Shown: piece after piece, positions 17,090 through 27,176 of the stretch | How positions within the stretch are numbered: the first letter of the stretch is position 1 | How the letters are laid out: each line of letters begins with the position of its first letter | From: Terriglobia bacterium | Lineage (GTDB): Bacteria; Acidobacteriota; Terriglobia; Bryobacterales; Bryobacteraceae | DNA: 64,000 bases | Assembly: GCA_020073305.1 (NCBI GenBank) | Contig: JAIQFK010000019.1 | Span: 62,001-126,000 of the forward strand | Direction: 5' to 3' | Program-made: the position numbers and the translations under genes | The notes under the pieces: model-generated | The model's database searches: none | What the model saw: only the letters and a program-made list of their open reading frames with translations | What the model was told of the DNA's origin: nothing

Positions 17090-20000
17090 TCAGAACATAA
17101 ACTTCATCCCCAGTTGCAGGATGCGCGGGTTAAATGCGCTGTTCGGGTGGAGGAAGCTTTGGTCGAGACAGCTGGCGTCGCCCGCGGAGTAGTTCGAGCC
17201 ACCGTAGCAACTGATTCCGGTGTTGATGTTGTTAAACTGCGTGTGGTTGAACACGTTAAACGCCTCGGCACGGAACTCGAAGTTCGCCCTTTCGGTCACG
17301 TAGAACTTCTTGAACAGGCCCATGTCGAAGTTCCAACGCTGCTGGCGATAGAGGATGTTGCGCCCGGCGTCGCCGAAGGTGAGGCCCGTCGGCGCGGCAA
17401 ATGCCCCCGGATTGTAAAGCAGCGGCCCCTTGATGTTGGCGGCGTTTTTGACTGGTGGAGTGGCAAACGGATCGCCGATCACGTCTGCATAAGCGGTGTT
17501 GCCTATGCCGCCGACTCCGGCGCCAGCGTAGGTGCCGCTGCCGTTTCCGGCGGTGACGCTAAACGGCAGACCCGACTGGAAGGTGGTCATGCCCGAAAGC
17601 TGCCAACCTCCCAGCAGCTTGCCGGCCAGCGTCTTTGTGTCTTTGAAGAACGGCGCCTCCAGCACGTACCCAATGTTCAAGAGGTGTCGCATGTCGTAGT
17701 TGGAACTGGCCCAGTTTCGGGCCATGTCATAGGAATTGACGAGGCCGCCGTCGTACCGGTCGGATGAGTTGTCGAGGGCGTGGCTCCAGGTGTACGCAAG
17801 TGAGAAGAGCGACCGGCCCACGGAGCGGCGTACGCTGGCCTGGAACGCATTGTAGATCGAGGTGGCCTGCGGTTCGATGAGAGTCACGTTGCCGTAGCCG
17901 ATGTATTTGCGATAGGGATCGGCGGGGCTCTTACCGCAAGCCACGGCAAGATTCTGGGCCGCCGCCCCAGTGAGCGTTTGTCCGTTGACGACGCCAGATA
18001 CCTGCGGCGTCCAGGCCCCGGTTACCGTGTTGCATTGCGCGTCGGTAAGCGGTTGGCCCGGCTGGAATGGATTCTGGCTGATGGGATAGAGCTGGTTGAT
18101 ATCCCGCTGCCACACCAGGTGGGTACCCTTGCTGCCAACGTAAGATATCGTACCCACGGTGTTCTTGAACAGGTCATGCTGTACGTCGATGTGCCATTGC
18201 TGCATGTACGGCCAGCGCATTTGATCCGGGTAGACGCCGCCACCCAAGCCGGTGGTGCCGACCAGGCCGCCGCCACCGATATTGGTGTAGCCGACGATGT
18301 TGTAGAGAGTGGGGTTGAGAATAACCGGCGGCAAGCCTTCGAGCCCGGAAATGGCCTCATTGCCGTTCAAGTGCTCGTAAAAGATGCCGTACCCGCCGCG
18401 GACAGCCCATCTGCCGTCTCCAAACGGATCGTAGGCAAATCCTATACGCGGCGCCCAGTTGAAGAAGTGGCCCTTATAGCAGGTCCTTTCAGTGCCATTG
18501 GTTCCGCAAGCCACCATGCCGATGTAGGGGTTGCCGACACCCGGCACCAGGTCGCCCTGTTGGCCGGTGATTTTACCGGTTACGTCGATTTGAGGCGCTT
18601 GTGCGGGATCGTAGTGCCCTGGGAAGAAGTTGTAGAACTGTTTGTACTTCTCGTAGTATGAGCCGTAACCGCTCATACGCAAGCCGAGATTCACGGTCAA
18701 CTTCCTCGTCACATGCCAGTCATCCTGGATGTACGGCTCAAACACTTTTGAACGGTAGTAGTACTTGGTTTGAGCGTTGGTCTGGTTGAAATTGGCGATG
18801 CGGCCCACCAGGAAGTCTGCCCACGCATTGCCAGTGCTGACCGGCGACGAGTTGCTGAAATTCAAGTAGCCCTGGGTCTCTGCACCATTGTTTTCGTTCT
18901 TCTGCGCGGCCGCGAAGTAGAAGCCGGCATAGATGTTGTGCGTTCCCCAGATCTTCGCGATCTGGTCGCGATAGGTGTAGGTTGGGTTGGCGTTGTTCCA
19001 GGGCCAGCCAGCCACGTCGGCCTGGAAACCGCCTCCGTAAGGCGCTCCGTTGTTGATGTTCATGCCGGGCAGCTTGCCTCCAAAGCCGTTCGCATACAAA
19101 CCCGTCATGGTCATGTCCGAAGGCCGCTGCCATGTCCCGGAAGGCGTCAGGAAAATATGGTCGGTGGTGTAGCTGAAGGTGAATTCGTTCAGCAGCGTCG
19201 GCGAGACGTTGGTGGCCATGTGCGCCACCAGGCTGACGCCCGGTCCCACGAAATTCGTTCCTACCGTCGGGAAACTGTCGCCGCTCCACAACGACGTGGG
19301 CGTGATGGTGTTCCACGAGTCGTGGATGAAGCGGAAGAAGAAGCGGTTGTTGTCGTTGAAATTGTGATCGACGCGGACCAGTTCTTCACGCCAGTTTGTG
19401 GGTGTTGAAGGGGAGGCGTTGAAGAACGAATTGACTCCGCTGCCCGAGGTCGGCGCCGGAATCATGGCCATGATGGCCTGCGCGTTCGGATCAATCGCCA
19501 CCGTGTTGTTGGGGTAATACGCGCCCGTCAGCGGGTTCACCGGGCAGTCCGGGAAACCTGTCTTGTTGACCGCACCGCCCCCGGCGGGACAAACATCCGA
19601 GAAAATGCCCTGCCGCTGTGCATTCGAGGGCACCTGGACGTTGAAGGTGTTCGGCAACACCTCCTTGCGCCACTCCTCACTCCAGAAGAAGAAGGTTTTT
19701 TCTCTGTTCTTGTTGTACACGCCGGGAATATACACCGGGCCGCCGATCGTATATCCGTAATCGTTCTTCTTGTACGACGGCACGTCGGGCGAGAAGAAGT
19801 TGCGCGCGTTGAAAGCGTTGTTCCGCACGAACTCAAAGGCGTTTCCGTGGAAGGCGTTCGTGCCGGACTTCGTCACGGTCTGGATGGTGGCGGCTCCGTT
19901 GCGGCCATACTGGGCGCCATAATCCGAAGTCATGACCTTCACTTCGGCGATGGCGTCCACGTTCGGGTAGACGTTGATGGTGCCGTTGCTCCCGTTATCC

Positions 20001-20602
20001 ATGTTGTCGCCGCCATCGATTTCCCAGTTGTTATATACCCCGCGGCCACCATTCACGGCATAGTCGATTCTGCCGTACACTCCAACCGTGCCCTCCTGCT
20101 GGCCGGTCTGGCTCACCACACCGGGCGTCAACATCACCAACTGGCTGAAGTTGCGTCCGTTCAGGACCATCTGGGTCATCTCTTTCCCAGTGACAACGCC
20201 TGAAACTTCAGACGACTGTGTTTCTACCTGCGTGACACCGCCGGCTTCCACCGTCACAGCGGTTTTCACCTCGCCCACCGCTAGCGCGGCGTCCACTCTG
20301 ACGCGCGCGGCGACGCGCAGGACGATATTCTTTGTTTCATGAGTGTTGAACCCGACAGCGGTCACCGTAAGATCGTGCGTTCCCGGTGAAACTGCGGCGA
20401 AAAGATAGTCGCCGTCGGCGTTGGTGGTTGTGTGCAATGAGGTTTTGGTGGCGGTATCCGTCAGCGTGATGTCCGCGTTGGGAACCACCGCTCCCGTACT
20501 GTCTCGAATCGTGCCGGTGATCGAGCCCGTGCCTTGCGCGTACAACATGGACGCGGACAGGATCAGCAGCGGAAAAAGTGTCCAACGAAAGAAACCTTGC
20601 AT
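17090..20602 (-). CDS. TonB-dependent receptor with carboxypeptidase-regulatory-like domain
   Basis: 1170 residues from ATG 20602, which follows GGGAGGACCAA. Signal peptide (FFRWTLFPLLILSASMLYAQ), CarboxypepD_reg-like domain (GSITGTIRDSTGAVVPNA), plug with the LNGRNFSQLVMLTPGV and IQTVTKSGTNAFHGNAFEF segments, then a beta-barrel ending in QLGMKFMF. It is Oar-like, as are the receptors at 2388-5708 and 35007-38321, but it diverges from both. No SusD partner. It is transcribed alone: strong promoter at 20814-20842, a leader of about 200 nt, and an intrinsic terminator right after the stop. The neighbouring M28 peptidase gene points the same way but has its own unit. Ligand unknown. Confidence 0.92.
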   Translation of the reverse strand: MQGFFRWTLFPLLILSASMLYAQGTGSITGTIRDSTGAVVPNADITLTDTATKTSLHTTTNADGDYLFAAVSPGTHDLTVTAVGFNTHETKNIVLRVAARVRVDAALAVGEVKTAVTVEAGGVTQVETQSSEVSGVVTGKEMTQMVLNGRNFSQLVMLTPGVVSQTGQQEGTVGVYGRIDYAVNGGRGVYNNWEIDGGDNMDNGSNGTINVYPNVDAIAEVKVMTSDYGAQYGRNGAATIQTVTKSGTNAFHGNAFEFVRNNAFNARNFFSPDVPSYKKNDYGYTIGGPVYIPGVYNKNREKTFFFWSEEWRKEVLPNTFNVQVPSNAQRQGIFSDVCPAGGGAVNKTGFPDCPVNPLTGAYYPNNTVAIDPNAQAIMAMIPAPTSGSGVNSFFNASPSTPTNWREELVRVDHNFNDNNRFFFRFIHDSWNTITPTSLWSGDSFPTVGTNFVGPGVSLVAHMATNVSPTLLNEFTFSYTTDHIFLTPSGTWQRPSDMTMTGLYANGFGGKLPGMNINNGAPYGGGFQADVAGWPWNNANPTYTYRDQIAKIWGTHNIYAGFYFAAAQKNENNGAETQGYLNFSNSSPVSTGNAWADFLVGRIANFNQTNAQTKYYYRSKVFEPYIQDDWHVTRKLTVNLGLRMSGYGSYYEKYKQFYNFFPGHYDPAQAPQIDVTGKITGQQGDLVPGVGNPYIGMVACGTNGTERTCYKGHFFNWAPRIGFAYDPFGDGRWAVRGGYGIFYEHLNGNEAISGLEGLPPVILNPTLYNIVGYTNIGGGGLVGTTGLGGGVYPDQMRWPYMQQWHIDVQHDLFKNTVGTISYVGSKGTHLVWQRDINQLYPISQNPFQPGQPLTDAQCNTVTGAWTPQVSGVVNGQTLTGAAAQNLAVACGKSPADPYRKYIGYGNVTLIEPQATSIYNAFQASVRRSVGRSLFSLAYTWSHALDNSSDRYDGGLVNSYDMARNWASSNYDMRHLLNIGYVLEAPFFKDTKTLAGKLLGGWQLSGMTTFQSGLPFSVTAGNGSGTYAGAGVGGIGNTAYADVIGDPFATPPVKNAANIKGPLLYNPGAFAAPTGLTFGDAGRNILYRQQRWNFDMGLFKKFYVTERANFEFRAEAFNVFNHTQFNNINTGISCYGGSNYSAGDASCLDQSFLHPNSAFNPRILQLGMKFMF

Positions 20603-20813
20603 TTGGTCCTCCCTGAAACCATACTCTTCAGCTACTACCTGAAGCTGCCGGGTTTTGTGGAATATCCGCTATTGCTTTCGCTCGTCTAAAGATAAGGACG
20701 GAAAAGGCTCACCCAGGCCGCACGACCCGCGCGCACCATTGCAAGTTCCATGCTGTCCTGACCCCAGACGCCAATCAGACCCCTATAGCAGCAACGGATA
20801 TTTCTTCGCATCA

Positions 20814-20842
20814 ACTATACTGCTACTTAAGCATGATTTCAA
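20814..20842 (-). promoter_or_regulatory. Sigma70-type promoter for the 17090-20602 receptor
   Basis: Read leftward, TTGAAA (complement of 20837-20842), a 17-bp spacer, and TATAGT (complement of 20814-20819). Transcription would start near 20807 and leave a leader of about 200 nt before ATG 20602. No recognised riboswitch was seen in the leader. Confidence 0.6.
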
Positions 20843-21009
20843 GGCCCTTTAATCCCGGTTTTTTCAGCGGTGTGTCGTTAGCATGTGGGTTGTCGGCCGG
20901 TCCAGGCCGGGCAGATAGGAAGCTGGCGGAGTGGAACCGAGCCCGCCGATACCCGCTCACGAGGCGGAGCGGACAATGAACTGCAGGATGTGACTCTAGA
21001 AGGCCATGG
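20843..21009. other. Intergenic part with a hairpin after the M28 gene
   Basis: Together with the promoter and leader, the 20603-21009 spacer (407 bp) has no coding potential that I can support. This part holds an inverted repeat CCGCTC-N8-GAGCGG (20953-20972) and a second short stem CGGCC/GGCCG around 20893-20910. They are placed to end leftward transcription of the M28 gene, but neither is followed by a T tract, so terminator function is tentative. Confidence 0.35.
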
Positions 21010-23040
21010 CTAGTGCGGGAGCGGTGTTTCTTCGCCCGGTCCGACAAAGTCCACGTATCCACGTCTGCGCAGGAACTTGAAGTAACCCATGAAGTCGAAT
21101 TTTTCCACACCCAACTCGCCGCGCGTCAGTCGAATTACGTCGGCCAGGTTGCGATGGCCGTCGCACCAATAGAGGGCAGCGATCACCGTGCCGTCCCAGG
21201 CTCCGGAGGGGTAGCCTTCGCGTTCGTCGGGGTGGATCTCATCCAGGGTAATCGTTCCAAATCGCTTGCGCCTGACGACGATGCGCGCTGCCTCGGCCAT
21301 TTGCGGGTCGTGCTCGACGAGCGGCTGGACCGGTCGCGCCACGCCGATCTGCACGGCCCTTTGATCCACCGCTACACGCAGCCTGCCGGATTGATCGCGG
21401 CCATACTCCTCCAGCCGTCTCAAAAGCGGTTCAATCTGGACGCGAACGGCGTCGCGGCGTGATTCCGGAACGAGACGCAAAACGGAGCTCACCGATTGAC
21501 TCTCGCGATCCACCGAATAACTGATCTTATCGAGCGCGCGCGCGAGCACGCGTCCTAGTTCTTCTCCGGTGTTAGCAAGCAAGGCGCGATCGACGAAGGG
21601 TGCGGCGTTGCTGAGAATCTGCTGGTAACCGCGTGTCGCGGCCAGCTCTGCCAGCCACCGGGCCTCTTGCTCGCCGGCGTTCGCCAGGTAATACAGGTAC
21701 GTCGCGTTCACCGTGGCGATGTCGCGGAGCGAGCGCCAGTCCACCTTGTCCGGCGTGTCTTCGCTGTTGTGGTGCGACTCGACGCCGGTGCCGCAATAAG
21801 GCCAGACTGTGGGGACCCCGACCGTCGGATCCGCCAGATAGGTATCGGTGCCGCTCATGAACTCGTGCCAGTGCCACGGCCGGTGCACTTTCGGAAAGTA
21901 GAGTTGCGCCACGTGCAGCACGAAGGCGTCGGTGTATGACTTTGCGACGTGTGGATTCATGTACCAAGTGAATTCGGTGCCGGCAAGATCGTAGGATGCG
22001 GCCGGAGTATCCACGGTCATCGCAGCTACGGTGCGCCGCATGCGCCCGGCTTGCGTCGATACATAGTGCATCGACCCGTACATTTCCCCCATCAGCAGGA
22101 TCCGAATCGCGCGCTTCGGCGGCGGCAGCTTGCCGGACGCGATCAGCCGGTGTAAGGTGGCAAGCGACTCGAGCATCGCGGCGACGCCGGTTGCGTTGTC
22201 TTGCGCGCCCTGTTCGGAAGAGTGGCCCAGCGTTAGCACTTCTTCGTCCGATCCATTTGCCGGAATGACGCCGGTTAGGTAGGGGTATACGCCTGCGTAG
22301 TAGCGGCTGTCGACGGTCGCCCGCGCGCGAACCCGTTGTCCCCTTGATAGCAGTTTACGCACAAACTCCGCCTGGCGAGGCGTAATGGAAAAACACAAAA
22401 GCGGTGCGCTGCCCTTGGTGAACGCCCAGCCGTTATCGCCCCATGCATTGATCCACTGGCGGCCGTCTCGCAACTCCGGGTTTTCCGTAAACGCATTGAT
22501 CGCGCCCAGCACACCCTTTTTCGCCAGGTCCCATTTGAGGTTGGCCGGGTTCTGTTCGGTGAGCACCAACTTACCGCGCATGTCGCCAGTTTCATTCCAC
22601 TCGACGACGTCCGCCGTCACACCACCGGGTGGCGTCGGCCCGCTCCACATGCCAAGCGATGCCGGTACTTTTTCGCGGTCCGCCAGCACACGGAACTCCG
22701 CCGGGACATTGGCGTCGATCAATTCCAGCCGCGCCTGCTTGACGTCCCACGCGATGGGCTCGGTCCAGTAGCCCGCCTGCATCACACCGTCGGCGGGCGC
22801 ACCGAGCAGTTCGACGTGCTCAAGACCAGCCTCGGTCATCGCCCGTACCAGGTACTCGGCGGTTTCCTGAAACTTCGGGAAGGTGAACCAGCGATCGGTT
22901 GAGTAGACGCGCCGTGTGTACTCCATCGCCCGCTCGGGCTTCACTTCGGGCTGCACCTGGTCGAGCACCGCTTCGACGCGCACCTGTGCGCACACCGCTG
23001 CCGGCAGCAGAAAAATGAGGATGGTTCGGGATCGGATCAT
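21010..23040 (-). CDS. Secreted M28-family aminopeptidase-like protein with C-terminal winged-helix-like region
   Basis: 676 residues from ATG 23040, chosen because AGGAG precedes it and a signal peptide follows (MIRSRTILIFLLPAAVCAQV); the frame opens further upstream without these signs. An inserted apical domain covers about residues 90-260. The peptidase core has L-T-L-G-H-S-S-E-Q-G-A-Q-D-N-A-T-G (zinc His and Asp), L-L-M-G-E-M-Y-G-S (general-base Glu), V-D-T-P and H-H-N-S-E-D-T-P-D. The usual H-x-D after the first strand reads H-S-S and the usual E-E is E-M, so the site is unorthodox. The last 70 residues (GTVIAALYWCDGHRNLADVI) look like a winged helix, as in DUF4910-type aminopeptidases. 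It is divergent from the sensor-kinase gene. Confidence 0.82.
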   Translation of the reverse strand: MIRSRTILIFLLPAAVCAQVRVEAVLDQVQPEVKPERAMEYTRRVYSTDRWFTFPKFQETAEYLVRAMTEAGLEHVELLGAPADGVMQAGYWTEPIAWDVKQARLELIDANVPAEFRVLADREKVPASLGMWSGPTPPGGVTADVVEWNETGDMRGKLVLTEQNPANLKWDLAKKGVLGAINAFTENPELRDGRQWINAWGDNGWAFTKGSAPLLCFSITPRQAEFVRKLLSRGQRVRARATVDSRYYAGVYPYLTGVIPANGSDEEVLTLGHSSEQGAQDNATGVAAMLESLATLHRLIASGKLPPPKRAIRILLMGEMYGSMHYVSTQAGRMRRTVAAMTVDTPAASYDLAGTEFTWYMNPHVAKSYTDAFVLHVAQLYFPKVHRPWHWHEFMSGTDTYLADPTVGVPTVWPYCGTGVESHHNSEDTPDKVDWRSLRDIATVNATYLYYLANAGEQEARWLAELAATRGYQQILSNAAPFVDRALLANTGEELGRVLARALDKISYSVDRESQSVSSVLRLVPESRRDAVRVQIEPLLRRLEEYGRDQSGRLRVAVDQRAVQIGVARPVQPLVEHDPQMAEAARIVVRRKRFGTITLDEIHPDEREGYPSGAWDGTVIAALYWCDGHRNLADVIRLTRGELGVEKFDFMGYFKFLRRRGYVDFVGPGEETPLPH

Positions 23041-23306
23041 TTCATTGCTCTCCTGCGAATGGAGCCCCTTCTGGCTCACCGCTTCGACCAAAGCTACAAC
23101 GTCGCCGAGACTGTTATACACCGGCGCCAGCACTGAAACCCAGCCCGGCTTTTTCCATGACGGTCATGCGGCGCCCTACCTTGCGTTTGGGGAGCACCTC
23201 CTCGCGACCTCCCCGGGCTCTCAAGGTCGAGAGCGGCGGCGAGATCGTCGTGGCCCTCGTGTTACGCTGCGCAAAGCCTAGCTAGACTAGAAAGACGGTC
23301 TGCAGA

Positions 23307-26300
23307 GTGATAAGACCTTCGCTACTCGTACTGCTTTTGGCGTGGACAATTCTTAGCCAAGCTGAGAAACTCCCGCTCAAAATCTACACCTCCGCCGACG
23401 GTCTAGCCCACAACTCAGTGAATCGTATCGTGCGTGATTCTCACGGGTACCTCTGGTTCTGCACGAGCGAGGGCCTGTCACGATTCGACGGGTACGAATT
23501 TCATAATTACGGCCGGCGCGACGGCCTTCCTCATCGGGACGTGCACGATTTGCTTGAGACGAAAGCCGGAGACTTCTGGATCGCCACCAGTGGCGGACTC
23601 TGTCGTTACCAGCCGAGGGAATCCGGACCTCAGAAATTCCGGGTCTACCGTGTCGAGAAAGACGATCGTGCTTCGTACATCAGAGTGCTGCTGGAAGATG
23701 GCTCGGGCCGTGTGTGGTGCGGGACGGATGCCGGTCTATTCCGGCTGGAGCGTGGTCAAGGCGAGCTGGTGTTGACAAACATCGATCTGAGCATGCCGAG
23801 CGGGGCGTGGGACGACCGGGTCGTCTCCGCGCTGGTCGAGGATGTACATAGAGACTTGTGGATCGGGGCTGGCAGCGGCCTTTACAGGCTGCGCGCGACA
23901 GGACAAATTGACCGGTTCACCACCAAGGAGGGGTTGCCTGACAATTTCATCACCGCTCTGTTGTTCGACCACCAGCATCGGATCTGGGCCGCGACGCACC
24001 AGGGTTTATGCAAGCTCGTTGCGGATCCCGGCGCGGGCATGAGAGTAGTCGAAACCTCTTTTGGTGCAGGACATGGCCTCGGATCTGGATCCATTCCGGC
24101 ACTCAACCAACTTGCTGACGGAACAATCTGCGCGGCGACCACGACGGGTTTGAGCGTCATGGATTCCGGTCCTGGAGCAGGCGGGCGACTCTTTTCGACT
24201 TACACAGCGTCGAACGGACTGCCGAATTCATCAGTGGAGGCGCTCAGCGAGGACGCCGCCGGAAACCTGTGGCTTGGCACGGATGGTGACGGCGTGGCGA
24301 AACTTGAGTGGAAGACCTTCCTCACGTACGCGGCCTCCGACGGCCTGGCCGGAACCCAAACGGATTCTATTTTTGAGAATGAAAACGGAAAACTGTGTGT
24401 AGCGGCGCGCAACGGCAACGCCGATCTCTTCATCAACGAGTTCGACGGTAACCGGTTCCGCGCCACGCGGGTGAACCTTCCCGCGGGAACACGATTGCTG
24501 AACTGGGGGGCTCGAAGCCAGTGCCTGGCCCATGACCGCGAGGGCAATTGGTGGATCGCGACAAGCGACGGATTGTTTCGATACAGCAGAGTGTCCAAGA
24601 TCGCTGAGTTAGCACGGAAGATTCCGGAGGCTCGGTTCACGGAACGAGAGGGCCTCCCGGCGGGTCCGGTCCTTTCCGTTTTTGAAGATTTCGGCGGTCG
24701 CATCTGGGCCAGCACCACGGGCAAGCAGAATGGCCTGGTCCAATGGGACCGGCGCACACGGACCTTCCACGGTTATTCGGAACATGACGGATTACGGTGG
24801 TTGCCATCCTCGGGGGTTTCTCTGTTCGCCAACGATGGATCTGGCGGCCTTTGGATGGGGCTTCTACGGTTTGGGAGAGGCCAATCCGAGCTAGCGCGCC
24901 TCCGCGGCGGCGCATTCCAGCGGTTCGGTGGCGGCGGTGATGCGCCTTCCGGCGGAATCCGGGCACTTTACCTGGACCGCCACAAGAGGCTTTGGGTGGG
25001 CACGAATCAGAATGGCGTGATGCGGTTTGACGATCCCGGATCGGCTCAAGCCGCCTTCACTCGCTACACGACGTCAGATGGTCTCTCGAGCGACGTCGTC
25101 CTATCGCTGGCCGAGGATAGCTCAGGCCGGATCTATATCGGTACCGGAAGCGGCGTGGATCGCCTGGACGTTGCCACGGGCCGGATCAGGAGATATACGA
25201 GCGCAGACGGGTTAGCGCCCGGGGAGGTGCGTGCCGCCTTCCTCGATCACAGCGGGTCGCTCTGGTTCGGCACCTCGGTCGGGCTTTCGCGGCTCGTGTC
25301 ACCTCCGGACCGCCCATTGACGGCTCCGCCGATTGTGATCACATCTTTGCGGGTGGGCGGTGTCCGGCAGCAGGCTTCCGAGCTGGGCGAAGACTCGATT
25401 TCCGGGCTGCAATATCAGCCGAATCAGAACGATGTGGAAGTTGGATTTCTAGGTCTGGCCTTTGCCCCCGGTGAGATGCTGCGCTATGAATACAGGCTGG
25501 AGGGCGGTGATGCCGAGTGGAGTCCGGCCTCGTTGCAGCGCACCGTCAATTACGCGAATCTGTCGTCGGGCTCCTACCGATTTCTGGTGCGAGCCATCAA
25601 TGCCGAAGGCATGGCGAGTACGCGGCCGGCCTCCATTGCGTTTGTCATCCTTCCACCGGTTTGGCTGCGCTGGTGGTTTCAATTGCTTGCAGCGGCAAGT
25701 GCCTGCGCGGCCATTTATGGCTTGCACCACTACCGCGTCACCCGGCTGCTCGAGCTCGAGCGCGTGCGTACGCGGATCGCTACTGATTTGCACGACGACG
25801 TCGGCTCCAGTCTTTCGCAGATCGCCATTCTAAGCGAGGTCGCCAATCGCCAGGTGGATGCTGCGCACGCAAAGTTGGGGGAGCCGCTGGCGGATATCGC
25901 CGCCATTTCGCGCGAGTTGGTGGATTCGATGGGCGATATCGTCTGGGCCATAGACCCGGAGCGCGACCACCTCGGCGATCTGGTCCATCGTATGCGGCGA
26001 TTCGCCAGCGATGTTTTTTCTCCGCGTGACATTCGCATTGTGTTCCAGGCCCCGGCCGAGGAGCAGGACCTGGCGATGGGTGCGAATCTGCGGCGCCAGA
26101 TTTTTTTGATTTTCAAAGAAGCCGTCCACAACGTGCTGCGGCACTCTGGCGCCACTGAAGTCAGGATTGGCTTTCAGGTGGAACACGGCTGGCTTGGCTT
26201 GGAAGTCGAAGACAACGGTTCGGGATTTGATGCCGCCCGGCGGCAAGAGGGACACGGGCTGAAAAGCATGCGCGAGCGCGCGCAGAGTGCCGGCGGCGGC

Positions 26301-26372
26301 ATCGAGGTGACCACCACCAACCGGGGGACCACGGTTGCGCTGCGGGTTCCGGCCGGCGGGCGTTTGGTTTAG
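23307..26372 (+). CDS. Reg_prop/Y_Y_Y sensor histidine kinase (HisKA_3)
   Basis: 1021 residues from GTG 23307. Signal peptide, then about residues 25-660 of beta-propeller repeats (D-x-x-G-x-L-W-F/I-G-T-x-x-G-L-x-R pattern, Reg_prop type), a Y_Y_Y domain (YEYRLEGGDAEWSP... then LSSGSYRFLVRA), one transmembrane helix about 780-805 (WWFQLLAAASACAAIYGL), and a NarX-type kinase core: H829 in TDLHDDVGSSLSQ, N-box EAVHNVLRHS, D-N-G-S-G-F-D and G-H-G-L-K-S-M. This is the periplasmic-propeller sensor design common in Bacteroidetes and Acidobacteria for glycan or peptide cues. The partner regulator gene follows after 71 bp. The gene is divergent from the M28 peptidase gene across 266 bp. Confidence 0.93.
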   Translation: MIRPSLLVLLLAWTILSQAEKLPLKIYTSADGLAHNSVNRIVRDSHGYLWFCTSEGLSRFDGYEFHNYGRRDGLPHRDVHDLLETKAGDFWIATSGGLCRYQPRESGPQKFRVYRVEKDDRASYIRVLLEDGSGRVWCGTDAGLFRLERGQGELVLTNIDLSMPSGAWDDRVVSALVEDVHRDLWIGAGSGLYRLRATGQIDRFTTKEGLPDNFITALLFDHQHRIWAATHQGLCKLVADPGAGMRVVETSFGAGHGLGSGSIPALNQLADGTICAATTTGLSVMDSGPGAGGRLFSTYTASNGLPNSSVEALSEDAAGNLWLGTDGDGVAKLEWKTFLTYAASDGLAGTQTDSIFENENGKLCVAARNGNADLFINEFDGNRFRATRVNLPAGTRLLNWGARSQCLAHDREGNWWIATSDGLFRYSRVSKIAELARKIPEARFTEREGLPAGPVLSVFEDFGGRIWASTTGKQNGLVQWDRRTRTFHGYSEHDGLRWLPSSGVSLFANDGSGGLWMGLLRFGRGQSELARLRGGAFQRFGGGGDAPSGGIRALYLDRHKRLWVGTNQNGVMRFDDPGSAQAAFTRYTTSDGLSSDVVLSLAEDSSGRIYIGTGSGVDRLDVATGRIRRYTSADGLAPGEVRAAFLDHSGSLWFGTSVGLSRLVSPPDRPLTAPPIVITSLRVGGVRQQASELGEDSISGLQYQPNQNDVEVGFLGLAFAPGEMLRYEYRLEGGDAEWSPASLQRTVNYANLSSGSYRFLVRAINAEGMASTRPASIAFVILPPVWLRWWFQLLAAASACAAIYGLHHYRVTRLLELERVRTRIATDLHDDVGSSLSQIAILSEVANRQVDAAHAKLGEPLADIAAISRELVDSMGDIVWAIDPERDHLGDLVHRMRRFASDVFSPRDIRIVFQAPAEEQDLAMGANLRRQIFLIFKEAVHNVLRHSGATEVRIGFQVEHGWLGLEVEDNGSGFDAARRQEGHGLKSMRERAQSAGGGIEVTTTNRGTTVALRVPAGGRLV

Positions 26373-26443
26373 CGGACACCGGACCCGCATCAATGGGTGG
26401 GGATTTATTACATATTGTTCGTTAAGATGGCCCTTCCAGGTTC

Positions 26444-27094
26444 ATGGCCGAAACCACCGCTCTCAAGGTCGGGATCATTGAAGATCAGCCGAAGATCCGC
26501 GAAGGTTTAAGGGCTCTCATCGACGGAACGGAAGGGTACCGTTGCGTGGGCAGCTTCGGATCGATGGAGGAAGCGCTCGAGAGAATCGGCAGCGGGCTGC
26601 CCGATGTCTTGCTGGTGGATATCGGATTGCCGGGAATGTCCGGGATCGAGGGTATCCGGCGGATGAAAAAGGATCATCCCCAGGTAGCGATGCTCATGCT
26701 TACCGTTTACGACGATGACCGCCGGATTTTCGATGCCATGTGCGCCGGTGCTTGCGGATATCTGCTGAAGAAGACGCCGCCGGCACGCTTGCTGGAAAGT
26801 TTGAAGGAAGTCATGGACGGAGGCGCGCCGATGTCGCCGGAGGTAGCGCGCCGCGTAGTCGCACTGTTCCGCGAGATCCGTCCCCCTGATGAGGCCGATT
26901 ACCAACTCACGCCGCACGAACTGCGCATTCTGAAACTGCTGGTGGAAGGCCACAACTACAAAACCGCGGCCGCGGAGTTGGGCGTCAGCATCAACACGAT
27001 TCGATTCCACATGCGCAGTATCTACGACAAGTTGCAGGTACATTCGAAATCAGAGGCCGTGTCCAAAGCGTTGCGCAACCGGATCCTCCGATAA
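26444..27094 (+). CDS. NarL/LuxR-family response regulator
   Basis: 216 residues. Receiver domain with acidic pair E-D (IIEDQP), phosphoacceptor D59 (LLVDIGLPGMSG), T in MLTVYDDD and K in YLLKKTPP. C-terminal LuxR-type helix-turn-helix (LTPHELRILKLLVEGHNYKTAAAELGVSINTIRFHMRSIYDKL). It lies directly after the kinase gene and is its obvious partner. Targets are not known; the divergent M28 gene and the following DHOR gene are the nearest candidates. Confidence 0.94.
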   Translation: MAETTALKVGIIEDQPKIREGLRALIDGTEGYRCVGSFGSMEEALERIGSGLPDVLLVDIGLPGMSGIEGIRRMKKDHPQVAMLMLTVYDDDRRIFDAMCAGACGYLLKKTPPARLLESLKEVMDGGAPMSPEVARRVVALFREIRPPDEADYQLTPHELRILKLLVEGHNYKTAAAELGVSINTIRFHMRSIYDKLQVHSKSEAVSKALRNRILR

Positions 27095-27176
27095 TTTCCC
27101 CCACAAAACCTATCCATTCATGTGGTGACGCCAGACGCCGCATGCCGTTTACTTGAGTGCTGGGAGGAGGAATCAG

